A stretch of 64,000 bases of DNA from Scalesia atractyloides (Eukaryota > Streptophyta > Magnoliopsida > Asterales > Asteraceae), in NCBI GenBank assembly GCA_947069175.1, contig CAMTDV010000002.1, forward strand, positions 9,341,054 to 9,405,053, read 5' to 3'. Below, one piece after another: positions 50,142 to 61,061 of the stretch (positions within the stretch are counted from its first letter, which is position 1; each line of letters opens with the position of its first letter). A model generated the notes under the pieces. The model saw nothing but the letters and a program-made list of their open reading frames with translations. It was not told the DNA's origin and did not search any database. Made by a program: the position numbers and the translations under genes.

Positions 50142-50407
50142 GAGTAGTATCGAGATGTATGGGGTCTGAATTCGGTCTCAATTCGAAGTCAGCCGTTCTC
50201 CGGCGGTTACGACTGATGTCGCGGGTTCAGTCGTCGGTTATAACCGTCGTTAGAGTTAATTCTTCGGTTATCTTGAACGGAAACATAAATTATTGGCGAA
50301 GTCGTCGGGATTTCCGGCGACTGCTAATTGGGCGCATTTTTGACTGATTTGACTTCCGTGCCTTATTATTTGAATTAATTGATTCAATATGATATCAGAA
50401 AATCAAA

Positions 50408-50486
50408 GTCGCGGAGCGGTTGATGGTGTGAAGGTTAAGTCTTTGGGGGATTTCCGGCTGACCCGGGTTCGACTCCCGGCAGCCGG
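50408..50486 (+). other. Antisense tRNA-like module, 5' LTR of full-length element
   Basis: Matches the 3' LTR copy with two substitutions (TCGCGGAGCGG; CCGGCTGACC). TTTT follows at 50487-50490. It lies 185 bp from the LTR start, reading out of the element. Confidence 0.7.
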
Positions 50487-51609
50487 TTTTCCTTTTTAAT
50501 TAATTTATTTTTATATTTTTACAATTATAATTTATATCTTCTAATTTGTTGATTAATTATGAATCGTTTAAAATCAAAATAAGCCATAAATGATCAACAA
50601 AAATTTAAAACTGATTGTTCGGTTATTAAACGAAGCGGGTTTCGAAAACCCGTTTTTCGACAAATGTTACACCTGTTAGATTCAACAAATTGTCGATTGA
50701 AACTTTTGGCCTAATTTTTGTTCCTGTATAGGGCTTGTAAGGTTGTGAGTGTATTTGCCGTTTTGCATGAATCGGTGATTTTTTTGCTAGCGACTTCCTT
50801 CGTTTTCCTGGTGGGGTGTCAACAAAGTCATCGTCCGGATCAGACGATGGCTTTGAAATCACCTTCTCAGACTTCTTTATGGTTAACTTTGATTCTACAT
50901 TAAACAAACATACTATTAGTAATAACGCATAGTATAGACATTTAGCTCAATATAATGTTCAACGATAAATTGCATACCGTTTGTGTTAGTTCCTGCAACC
51001 AACCATCTTGCAGTTGATTTGAATTGCTTCCCTGGCGGTGGCACTATTAGTGTTGTACATGGTTCTGGCTGTGGCGGCATTTCCCTGGCGGGGGCACGTT
51101 GTTTCTCATATCCCTCTCCATCTGAATCCGAACAGACGATAGCAGTCTCTTGTGTGTTCTTGTATTTGGAGCGGTACATTTTTGTTCGTAGCCGATGGCT
51201 TTTCCTAACTGCATAGTATACACGTGCAACAAAATGTATTATAACCATAGTTATTAAAACAAATGTATATAACCAAGTTATTGAAACAAATGTCATATAA
51301 CACCAGGTAAGAGACAAATCACGATTAAAAACAAAAATAAAGAACTCATTGAAGACACCCCACCGCAGTGTTTGTTGAATGACTGCAACTCACTAAATAA
51401 CACCCCTAACAGGTAAGCTATAACAGGAACAAGTGTAGAAACCAAAACCCAACCAAACAGACAAACACCAAGTACTGGAATGCAGTTTTGTTTGAATGAA
51501 CACAAAAAACAGCATAACTTATTGAATACGCCCACAGAAACCAAAATCCATATTCACAGATAAACCCTAAGTTTTGTGATGCATTTTTTTGTTTCAATGA
51601 ATACAACTT

Positions 51610-52470
51610 ATTTTACGAACCCCATATATGGTAAATAACACCAAAAAGTACAGTAACTACTCGGAAACACCACATCAGTATTTGATGAATGCATACACCT
51701 CATTAAATAACTCCCTAATAGTACTCTCTAACAGACAAACCCCAAGTCTTAGAATGCAGCAAACTCATTGAAGACACCCACAGAAGTTTTGTTGAACGAA
51801 TACAACTCATTAAATAACACCCTAATAGATAAAAGAACACCACAGTATACGTAAAAGCACAATTGCCTGTAAATAACACCCTAATATGTAAACCAAACAG
51901 AAACCAAAATCCAAACTAACAATTTATAAAATAAGTTGTAAACCATGAGTTTACAGACTACAGAAATAACACCATTGATTTTTTATAACACCCTAATTGG
52001 TAAACCCTAACGTAAACCAAAACCCAAACTAACAATTTATAAAAACACCACAAACATTTAAAAACACCAACACATACAATATTCTAAAATAAGTTGTAAA
52101 CCATGAGTTTACTGACTACAAAAATAACACCATTGATCTTTTATAACACCCTAATAGGTAAACCCTAACGTAAACCAATACCCAAAGTAACAATTTATAA
52201 AAACACCACAAACTCTTAAAGACACCATAAAACTTAATCCCTAAATCATACAATGCAGATTTGTTTTTTATCAATATGGCTTAAATCGAACTCCATTGAT
52301 AAAAATAAAACCAAAACCTTAGTAAGTCATTGAAAAACACCAAAATAGTTTCATCAGGTTGAAATTAAGCAACTTATCGAAAACCCTAATCATACCAACT
52401 AAATGAATCAGCAATATCACAATAAAATGTTTAAATACGACTAAAAACACTCTGCTTTCGTTTCACATTA
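51610..52470 (-). repeat. Right subterminal GGTGTTAT motif cluster and ~157-bp tandem duplication
   Basis: On the plus strand it reads as repeated AATAACACCATT/ATAACACCCTAAT, the reverse complement of the left-end motif. A unit starting AACCATGAGTTTAC is duplicated (about 51942 and 52099). It lies in predicted intron 1 (51209-52475) of the ULP1-like gene, so the motif is in sense with respect to that gene. Confidence 0.75.
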
Positions 52471-52796
52471 CATACCTGTATTTGATTTTGCAGGTTCCCC
52501 ATCGACGGAGTCTGCGTCTTCGTCTCCTTCTTCCGGTAACGGTGCCTTAATTTTCTCCATTTGTGCAGAGTGATTTTGCGATTACAACTGCTATTGAAGA
52601 CTGTTTTCCTGAATAACCTCCGTAACTTTCGAAGTCCTGATTGTGATTGTTGGGGAGTCGATACGGTTTCTGTTTTGAATTTGGTTAAAATGTCTAAAAC
52701 ACCCCTAAATGCTCCACTCAGTTTTAATTGTTTGACACTTTATTTACAATAATGTCACTATGATCTCAACCATTAGATTTTTAATCTAATGGTTTT

Positions 52797-52836
52797 TTCT
52801 TACCCTTCTCACACTTTTAAATTTTCTCACAATAAC
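52797..52836 (-). repeat. Right terminal inverted repeat of the MULE
   Basis: Read on the minus strand it begins GTTATTGTGAGAAAATTT and ends GGGTAAGAA, the mirror of the left end. It lies about 1.4 kb upstream of the CBSX3-type start codon. Confidence 0.9.
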
Positions 52837-54242
52837 CTTACCCAATATATGTCCATTAAAACAAAAGATGAAAGGGTACCACTTTGGTCCCCAAAACGTC
52901 ACACTCTACACGTTGCAATGTCTCCATCTTGGCTACTAAATACTACATACTGCCCTAATGTCACACTCTCTGTAATCACTAATCAACGGCCATTATTCAG
53001 GTTCATCTCTTTATCTGCTACAAAGTTACGCTATTATTTTCGTTTAATTTTCACTGCAATCGATGTTATCATCCACTGTTTCACCTAATCAATTAGGTCT
53101 ACGATCTGATTGTACTCAATTCTGTTACACGATCATCGCGTATATGTATTAGTTAGGGTTTTAATTTAATGTGTTTTGATTTGCTTAGGGTTTTGATTTA
53201 ATGTGTTTTGAGTTGCTAGTATTTAATATTGATCTGAGATCATCATCTGCTAGATCTAGGGTTATGATTGCGTCTTAGTTGAATGCTTAAAATAATCTGT
53301 TAACCTTGGATGATTTAATATCAGTTTTCTATTTATTTGTTGTAGTTATGAAATGAGGTATAATTTATTACCTTTTGATGTTGCAAACTTTACTTTGATG
53401 CTGTTGTTTGACTTGGAAGTTGACCTATGGCCGATTTTCGTCAAGTCAACCGCCGTGTGGACGGTTTTTTTTGCTGATATTATGTGGCCGCCTTGACAGA
53501 TGGCAATGAAAACTAAAGTTTGTTACATTAAAGTATAAACGTCATAGTTCATTACATAAAAATGACAGTTGGTGAAAGCTTGTTACAATCTGATTTTACT
53601 CAATTCAGTTACATGATCATCGCATAGTGAATTGATTTTACGAGTTTATGTATCAGCTAGGGTTATGATTTTGGTCTGAACTTGTGGAACCTCACTACTT
53701 GTAAGCAATTACTCTGGTTTTGAGATTAGATTGCAGAAATAGAGTTTGCTTATTAGTTGAATGGTTGAAGTAATTTATCAACCTTTGGTGATTTAAGAAA
53801 ATTGTTCCGCTTATTAGTTGTAATCATGAAATGAACTGTTCTCGCCAAGTCAACTGTTGCTTCGATACTGTTTGACTTGGAATTTGACTTATGGCCATTT
53901 TTGCCAAGTTAACCGCCATGTGGACAGGTTTTTGCTGATGTGGCGGATTTTGTGGCTACCTTGTCAAATGGCAGCGAAAGTAAAGTTTGTTACATTAAAG
54001 TAAAAAAATTCATAGTTCATCATTACATACAATGACAATTGGTGAAAGCTTGTTACATTTCAGTTTCCATTGCGATAAACTCTTTTAGTTAAGTTTGTTT
54101 GATTTCACTGATTTTGTATTAGATGAAAGGTTTTTCATTTATGTTGTATAGACTTAAACCAGCGTATATATGCGGTGTGCGCGTGTGTGTATCTAAACTC
54201 TTGATTCAGACATTTGATTCTAGTCATTTGCAGTAGGTAAAA
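52837..54242. other. CBSX3 upstream region with a ~480-bp tandem duplication
   Basis: Two diverged copies (about 53100-53585 and 53586-54058) share ACTCAATTC.GTTAC, ATGATCATCGC, GCTAGGGTT, GACTTGGAA.TTGAC and TGGTGAAAGCTTGTTACA. No coding sequence. TATATA at 54165-54170 could be a core promoter. The MULE end lies at 52836. Confidence 0.7.
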
Positions 54243-55334
54243 ATGCAAAGAGCAATTGGATCTTTCATATCAAATGGAAGCATTGTGAAGAATGCGGTTC
54301 TACAACACATTCGTTTGGTCAACCCACTTGCACAAACTCTTGTTAGACACGAGTCAGCTTCTGCTGCTCGTATGGAAGAACATGGTTTTGAAAAAACCAA
54401 AATTTCAGATATTCTGAAATCGAAAGGGAAAAGTGATGATGGCTCGTGGCTTTGGTGCACCACTGAGGATTCTGTGTATGAAGCAGTCAAGTCGGTATGT
54501 GTATATATGCTTTTGTGTATGAATTGTGTGTGTTTAATACGATGACAAAATGGGTATATAAATTGCAGATGACACAACACAATGTTGGAGCATTGGTGGT
54601 GGTTAAACCTGGGGAGAAATCGGTTGCTGGAATTATCACAGAAAGAGGTGATTATTTGAATTATTATTACTACTATTATTATTTTTCACAATATTGATAG
54701 GAGAAGTAAATTTATAAAATTATACTACTTCGGTTAAAAAAATGTTAAAACGCGCTGTATTTCTTCAGATTACCTCAGGAAAATCATTGTTCAGGGAAGA
54801 TCATCCAAGTCAACTAAGGTTGGAGATATCATGACCGAAGAGGTATGGAATATATTATTATGTGTCCCATTTACTTCTGATTTTGTTTTTAGCGGATTGG
54901 GTTATTAATCCATTTATTTTTTATGGTAATAGAACAAGCTTATCACAGTCTCTTCCGATACCAAAGTCTTGAAAGCAATGCAGCTAATGACAGGTATACC
55001 ACCTAGTAATAGCATAGCTTGACCTAGGTCAACAGTCTTGAGAAAATTTTCAATATAAGTCAAATGTCATAAAACTTCAACTTTTTGATATGACCCGTTA
55101 GGGGTGAACCGTAACTGAAATGTATGATTCATGAGTAAACGATTGAAATTCCCGCCTCTAATATGAAGTTGTCATGTTTAATCTTTGATAGATAATCGTA
55201 TCAGACACATTCCCGTGGTTGGTGAAAAGGGTATGCTGGGCATGGTTTCCATTGGAGACGTGGTTCGTGCGGTTGTAAGTGAGCACAGGGAAGAACTTGA
55301 TCGGTTGAACGCTTTTATACAAGGAGGCTACTAG
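54243..55334 (+). CDS. CBSX3: CBS-domain protein, CBSX3 type, mitochondrial
   Basis: Plant CBSX3 has a pair of CBS domains and is reported to modulate mitochondrial thioredoxin o. Exons 54243-54494, 54569-54647, 54769-54842, 54933-54993 and 55192-55334, all with GT/AG borders and matching phases, encode 202 residues. The N-terminus (MQRAIGSFISNGSIVKNAV, with Arg/Ser and few acids) looks like a mitochondrial presequence. CBS1 spans about residues 60-125 (VYEAVKS, HNVGALVVVKPGEKSVAGII) and CBS2 about 133-195 (LITVSSDTKVLKAMQLMTDN, RIRHIPVVGEKGMLGMVSIG). It ends NAFIQGGY. The start is supported by the conserved presequence and lack of an upstream in-frame ATG nearby. No defects seen. Confidence 0.95.
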
Positions 55335-55630
55335 AAACCATTGATGATGATGACGAAGACCATAATAATGACAAATAAGTTTGTACCTGGGTAACGCGGT
55401 AGTTTTAAAAGTTTGTAAATATGTTTATACACTGTTTGAACACATGCTTTTATATCGTGTTGCTCGAATGACATGGTTTGATGGTAATGCAAAGCTTGAA
55501 GCTTTATATGGTTATGTTTATGTTTATGTTTAATGATATGTTTTTAATTATGTGCAATCTGTTATGTCTTCCTATATCATGCGTGCAATGACTAATGATC
55601 TGCCTAGAAGGTAGATGATCGAGGGTATTA

Positions 55631-55646
55631 GGGGGGGGGGGGGGGG
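55631..55646 (+). repeat. 16-base G homopolymer
   Basis: A run of sixteen G about 300 bp after the CBSX3 stop codon. It could form G-quadruplex structures, but its length is also easily miscalled in assemblies. Confidence 0.7.
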
Positions 55647-55867
55647 TTCAAAACAAGCCGCGTTCTACTACATGTCGAATTTGGTGGGTCAGGTTAGTTT
55701 AGGTTGATCATCAGCGTAACTAATTTTTAATTTTGTCATCCGTAAGATTTGAAACTAAGACCTTCAAATTTAGGTGTTCCTAAAGGTTTTCATTTGCCCA
55801 AAACCTTCAAATTTTCAAATTTAGATGTTGCTAAAGGTATGTGATGAACTGCAATAAATATATAATA

Positions 55868-56205
55868 CATTAATTTACTCATAAATACATATTTAAAGTT
55901 AATTATAGTTAATTATGATTTTTTTTCATTGGGTTTTGGTTGACATTACATAAAAAATTGAAAAGAAAACCCCACTTATAGTCTTTCTATATTAGAATAT
56001 ATATAAAATGATAAATCTATAAAAATGAAAGGTTATGAAATGCATTTAATTACTCATAAATACATATTTAAAGTTAATTATGATTTTTTTCATTGGGTTG
56101 TGGTTGACATTACATGAAAAATTGAAAAGAAAACCCCACTTATAGTCTTTCTATATTAGAATATATATAATGATAAATCTTTAAAAATGAAAGGTTATGA
56201 ATGCC
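55868..56205. repeat. Tandem duplication of about 170 bp
   Basis: Two near-identical copies, each with ACTCATAAATACATATTTAA, GAAAACCCCACTTATAGTC and AAATGAAAGGTTATGAA. Non-coding. Confidence 0.85.
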
Positions 56206-56775
56206 CGCACATTCCTATTAGAACGGAGGATGACGATGGGTGTGGAGGGGCTTAGATTAGATGCATTGTTTGACATGTAGTGAAGGGGTAGAATCTCTAA
56301 GGTAGTACTTAAAGACTAGGGATGTGGTGTAGTGTGATTTAGCTTGGTGTGGCCAGCTATGTGGATTTTTTTTACTAAGTAGCTAATCAAAGTCAGCAAA
56401 ATGGGACCAGTCAACCAAAGTCAGCCATGTCACCCTGTCACCGCGCCCCACGCTAAAGGAGCAACGCCATACCCAATGTCAACCCGGGTGGAGCAGCGGG
56501 CATTGAAGGGATATTAACGCTCAAAAGCCACATCCACACCCCAAAGTCTTAAGAGGGAGGTTTCGTCCAAACCTGAAAAAAAATAGTAGGTCATAGTTTA
56601 AACTTTGAATAAAAATAGTTTAAGATTATTGCTAGAAAGAAGTAATATTAATCATTAAAAAATATAAGAAATATTAGGAAAGTAAAATATTACATTATTT
56701 AATGAATTTTGAGTTGCATAATTTTATATATTTTATATATTTACAAACTCAATGGTGGGGAATAGTAGTTGTTAC
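56206..56775. other. Spacer before the tandem array
   Basis: A moderately GC-rich stretch (56220-56560, with CCCAATGTCAACCCGGGTGG) may be an old non-autonomous transposon, but no ends or gene are identified. The rest is AT-rich. Confidence 0.4.
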
Positions 56776-59700
56776 CTAAGTGGTAGCTGGTTATTGGTGG
56801 GTTTTTTTCTCTGTTATTCAGCCAAACTACGAAGTTGCCCCGTTTACATTTACATTTTTATTATATATTTATAAACTCCATGGTGGGGTTTTGTATATTT
56901 ACAAACTCCATACTGGGGAATAGTAGTTGTTACCTTAGTGGCAGCCGATTATTGGTGGTTTTTTTTCTCAGTTGTTCAGCAAAACTATGAATTTGCCCCG
57001 TTTACATTTACATATTTATTATATATTTACAAACTCCATGGTGAGGAATAGTAGTTGTTACCTTAGTGGCAGCTGGCTATTCGTGGGTTTTTTTTTTCTC
57101 TTTTTGTTCAATCAAATTACGAATTTACGCTGTTTAAATTTACATTTTTATTACTGGTCCTTTTCTTCTGCTAATCATTCTACGATTCTACTCCGTTTAA
57201 ATTTACAGTTTTTATCATTTGTTTCGTTTTTTTCTTCTATTAGTCAAACTACGATTTTGCCTTCAACTCAAATTACGATAGTTGTGCCTTTGTTTTTTTT
57301 CTTTATCAAATTACAATTTTGCCCTAGTGTAAAATTACAAACATGCCATCGTTTTAGTGTTTTTTTTTGACAAAACTATGGAAGTGTTTTGTTTTAGTTG
57401 GTTGGCTTGGTGTAATTTTTATTTATGTCAAGCGGCTGCCTAGCACACGCTCATTTGTCCTGAAAAATTATAATCTTGCCCCCAGTTTAAAATGATAGTT
57501 TTTGCATCATTTTAGTTTTTTAAGCAAAAATATGGTAGTACTTTATTTTAATTGGTTGACTCGATTTAATTCTTTTGAGATGGCATTATAAGTAATATGT
57601 AAGCTGTCACCTTTGTGGCAGCCCCTATTGGTGGTTTTTTCTCTCTTGGTTTAGCCAAATTATAAATTTGCTCCGTTTAAATTTACATTTTTATTATTGG
57701 TTTTTTCTTCTACTTGTCAAACTATGATTTTGTTCCGTTTAAATTTACAGTTTTATCATTAGTTTTGTTTTTTTTTTCTTCTACTTGTCAAACTATGATG
57801 TTGCCTTCAGCTCAAATTACGATAGTTTTGCCTGTGTTTTTGTTTTTTTCCTTATCAAATTACGATTTTGCCCAATGTACAATTACAGACATGCCATTGT
57901 TTTAGTGTTTTTTTTTTATTTTTTTATAAAACTATGGTAGTGTTTTGTTTAGTTGTTTGGTTTGGTGTAATTTTTATTTGTGCTAAGCGGCTGCCTGGCA
58001 CACACTCATTTGTCTTGAAAAATTACAATTTTGCCTCCAATTTAAAATGATAGTTTTTCCACCATTTTAGTTTTTTTTAGCAAAAGTATGGTAGTGTTTT
58101 ATTGTAGTTGATTGACTTGATATAATTTTTTTGAGATGGTATTATGAGTAGTATGTAAGCTGTCACCTTTGTGGCAGCCAGCTATTGGCGGGTTTTTTCT
58201 CTCTTGGTTCAGCCAAATTCCGAATTTGCCCCGTTTAAATTTACATTTTTATTATTGATTTTTTTTCTTCTACTAGTCAAACTATGATTTTGTCCTGATT
58301 AAATTTATAGTTTTATGATTTGTTTTCTTTTTTTCTTCTACTATTCAAACTATGATTTTGCCCCTTAGTTTTGCCTTGGTTTTTTCCTTATCAAATTACG
58401 ATTTTGCCCCATTGTAAAATTAAAGATATGCCATCGTTTAAGTGTTTTTTTTACTTTTGACAAAACTATGATAGTGTTTTGTATTAGTTGATTGGATTGG
58501 TGTAATTATTATTTGTGCTAAACGGCTGTCTGGCACACGCTCATTTGTCCTGAAAATTTACAATTGTGCCCCCAGTTTAAAATTATAGTTTTTCCATAAT
58601 TTTAGTTTTTTTAGCAAAAGTATGGTAGTGTTTTATTTTAATTGATTGACTCGATATAACTTTTTTGAGATGGTACTAAGAGTAGTATGTAAGCTGTCAC
58701 CTTTGTGGCAGCCGGCTATTGGTGGGGTTTTTTTCTCTCTTGGTTTAGCCAAATTACGAATTTGCCCCGTTTAAATTTACATTTTTATTATTGGTTTTTT
58801 TTCTTCTACTAGTCAAACTATGATTTTGCACCATTTAAATTTACAGTTTTATCATTGGTTTTGGTTTTTTTTCTTTTACTAGTCAAACTATGATTTTGCC
58901 TTCAGTTCAAATTACGGTAGTTTTGCCTTTGTTTTTGTTTCCTTATCAAATTACAATTTTGCCCAAGTGTAAATTTACAGACATGTCATCGTTTTAGTAC
59001 TTTTTATTTATTTATTTTTACAAAACTATGGTAGTGTTTTGTTTTAGTTTGTTGGCTTGGTGTAATTTTTATTTGTGGCAAGCGGCTACCTAGCACACGA
59101 TCATTTGTCCTAAAAAAATACAATTATGCCCCAGTTTAGAATGATAGTTTTTCCATTATTTAAGTTTTTTTAGCAAAAGTATGGTAGCGATATATTTTAG
59201 TTGGTTAACTCGATATTTTTTTAGATGGTATTATGAGTAGTATGTAAGCTGTCACCTTTGTGGCAACCGGCTATTGGTGGGTTTTTTTTCTCTTGATTCA
59301 GCCAAATTACGAATTTGCCCCATTTAAATTTACATTTTTATTATTGGTTTTTTTCTTCTACTAGTCAAACTACTGTTTTGCCGTTTAAATTTACAGTTTT
59401 ATCATTGGTTTTGTTTTTTGTTCTACTAGTCAAACTATGATTTTGCCTTCAGCTAAATTACGATAGTTTTGCCTTTTTTTGTTTTTTTTATTCCTTATCA
59501 AATTAAGATTTTGCCACGGTATAAAATTACAGACATGCAATCGTTTTAGTGTTTTTTTATTTTTTTTTGACAAAATTATGGTAGTGTTTTGTTTTAGTTG
59601 GTTGGCTTGGTGTAATTTTTATTTGTACCAGGCGGCTGCCTGACACACGCTCATTTATCCTAAAAGATTACAATATTGCCCTAGTTTAAAATGATAGTTT

Positions 59701-59800
59701 TTCAATCATTTTAGTTTTTTTAGCAAAAGTAATGATAGTGATTTATTTTAATTGGTTCACTCAATTTAATTTTTATGAAATTATATTATGAGTAGTATGT
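56776..59800. repeat. Tandem array, unit about 545-550 bp, with shortened units at the left end
   Basis: The landmark (G/C)TGGCAGCCGGCTATTGGTGG recurs at about 57065, 57617, 58170, 58713 and 59262 (spacing 543-553 bp), with truncated starts at about 56778 and 56941. Inside each unit short phrases such as CAAACTATGATTTTGCC, TTTAAATTTACA and CACACGCTCATTTGTCC recur in order. Open frames here are products of T-rich repeats and are not genes. Confidence 0.9.
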
Positions 59801-60730
59801 AAAAGTAACTGAAACATAGATATACATCTTATAAAATAAATGATAAATATTCAGCTTAGCGCATGATTTGCATAATTTGTTATACAAAGTCGTATAAGAA
59901 TCAAAGATGTTTTGATTGTATGTTCATTGAAGTATATGATGATATTAATTTTTTTTTTATTTAGATGCAGGATTGTTTATTGGTCCACAATATTCTCGTA
60001 GGCGTGTCTCGAAGTATATGGATGGAAATTCCCCATATTTTTTTTACTTTATGAAATATTCCCTGATATATATTGAAAAGCAAACTCTTTTACCGTGAAT
60101 AGAAAACAAGATACGCCGTAATCCCAACATAAAAGAAAAAGAAAATCCTGCAATTATATTCTTCAAATCCACAAATATTGATGATATTTACGGCGAATCT
60201 TAATACTCTTAATCTTAAAAAAAGTGTTTTCTAAAAACAATATCTATCAATCTTAATACTCTTAATCTAATAAAGAAATTGTCTTATATTTTTTTCTGAA
60301 CAGCAATTTTTTTAATACATGTTATAAGTAGAATTTGAATTCAAAATCTCTCATTCTCAAACACCTAGATGTTTAAACTTTAAAAGCTTTGCCTTTATTA
60401 ATGGATTACAACTTCGTTGAAATATCTATCAATATGAATATTTGAAAAATATATAAATTGGTATAATAAGAAGTTTATAAATTATAGAGTAAATTGCATG
60501 GTTTGTACTTTACTTTTACATCAACTTGTATAGTGTGTCATTTATCTTTAGAAATTACACCGAGTGTCCTTTATTTGAAACTTTTGAACACCACATGTCC
60601 TTTATAATAACCTACATCCACTTTCATGATTACACCCAATCATGTGTCCTCATATGAGTGGCAAAATTGTCATTTTGTTATTTTTTTTATAATTGACATG
60701 TATTGTTCTCAAAAAACATCTTAGGTTTAT
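59801..60730. other. AT-rich region after the array
   Basis: Nothing coding is recognised. A small inexact repeat (TATCAATCTTAATACTCTTAATC) occurs around 60195-60265. Confidence 0.5.
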
Positions 60731-60734
60731 ATAT

Positions 60735-60800
60735 ATAGGGAGATGATAATGAGAAAATTAGATATAAATGAGAAAACTAAAAAATATGAAAATACCTAAA
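60735..60800 (+). mobile_element. MULE-like terminal sequence, partner end not found
   Basis: AGGGAGATGATAATGAGAAA and ATGAGAAAACTAAAAA follow a TATATATA tract and resemble the ends of the MITE at 9699-10036. I did not find the opposite end in this window, so it may be a fragment. Confidence 0.4.
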
Positions 60801-61031
60801 AAACACGCCAAATTTTGTTTTTTACAGTTTTTTTTATTAAAAATCGCTATTTTTAATGTATAAAAAAACTATTTTCTAAAAAAATAAATAAATTAGTAGT
60901 GCAAATGTGCATTATATGTTATATGTTGAACATGCAATTTAGCCTTGGGGTTTAAGTTTTGGGTTTAGTTTAGCTTATAGGGTTAGGTTTTTGAGGGGTT
61001 TAGTTTTTGTTTTTTTTTTGTGTGTGTGTGT

Positions 61032-61047
61032 GGGGGGGGGGGGGGGG
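61032..61047 (+). repeat. 16-base G homopolymer after a TG repeat
   Basis: (TG)n followed by sixteen G and further G-rich sequence, ending a few bases before the putative LTR start. Confidence 0.7.
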
Positions 61048-61061
61048 TTGGGGGTGGGTTA

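Larger units (their letters stand above)
39894..50671 (-). mobile_element. Full-length Ty3/gypsy retrotransposon, probably Tekay/Del-like chromovirus group
   Basis: 10,778 bp with LTRs at 48041-50671 (5') and 39894-42524 (3'), each 2,631 bp, and target duplication CCTGT (39889-39893, 50672-50676). The coding order Gag, protease, RT, RNase H, integrase is typical of Ty3/gypsy. The long LTRs and the post-integrase tail ending GPEFTWERED fit the Tekay/Del group; I cannot confirm the lineage without a tree. I noticed about 34 LTR differences by eye (around 1%), so the insertion is recent, yet the coding region has one frameshift and three in-frame stops. Confidence 0.92.
48041..50671 (-). repeat. 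5' LTR of the full-length gypsy element
   Basis: 2,631 bp with the same layout: antisense module 50408-50486, TATA box 50136-50141, sense modules 49131-49544, short repeats 48468-48647. Confidence 0.95.
36496..52560 (-). pseudogene. ULP1-protease-like gene of the MULE, decayed and split by a gypsy element
   Basis: Starts at ATG 52560 (MEKIKAPLPEEGDEDADSVD); exon 1 is 52560-52476, exon 2 is 51208-50978 and exon 3 begins at 50894. Exon 3 is cut by the gypsy element at 39894-50671 and resumes in frame on the other side (NLT then GLSAKQREKVYKIGFG). The 5' half has a plant transposon domain (PTAITHWLVTNYDPDACVL; LVYRIFKLPLGENV; VVYLSFLGETTSNNSVNVR), and a charged linker follows. The 3' part has a ULP1/C48 peptidase-like region: ISAWAVVLNYEDRMRK, GEHYFMLFF (probable catalytic His) and RIIIIDNIEGEAG (Asp), but the expected Cys segment near 36930-36970 is not intact. 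Frame changes occur near 39660, in a T-run near 37232-37240, and elsewhere, with stops near 36912. No activity is likely. Confidence 0.78.
21498..52836. mobile_element. MULE (Mutator-like) transposon with FAR1-type transposase and ULP1-like gene, filled with nested retroelements
   Basis: Matching terminal inverted repeats of about 40 bp lie at 21498-21537 and 52797-52836. Between them are two convergent decayed genes: a MULE transposase of the FAR1/FHY3 type (+) and a ULP1-protease-like gene (-). A ULP1-like partner gene is known from some plant MULEs (the Kaonashi group). Subtracting the solo LTR block and the full-length gypsy element with their duplications leaves about 9.9 kb. I could not establish the 9-bp target duplication: the left flank is a TA microsatellite and the right flank does not match cleanly. 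Both genes are broken, so the copy cannot be autonomous. Confidence 0.85.

Noticed and set aside
21498..52836. A 9-bp MULE target duplication
   Set aside because: The left flank is a TA microsatellite and the right flank (CTTACCCAA) does not match at any end position I tried.
56776..59800. CRISPR-like or coding repeat array
   Set aside because: Units are ~545 bp, directly repeated without spacers, in a plant nuclear context; the open frames are T-rich repeat artefacts.
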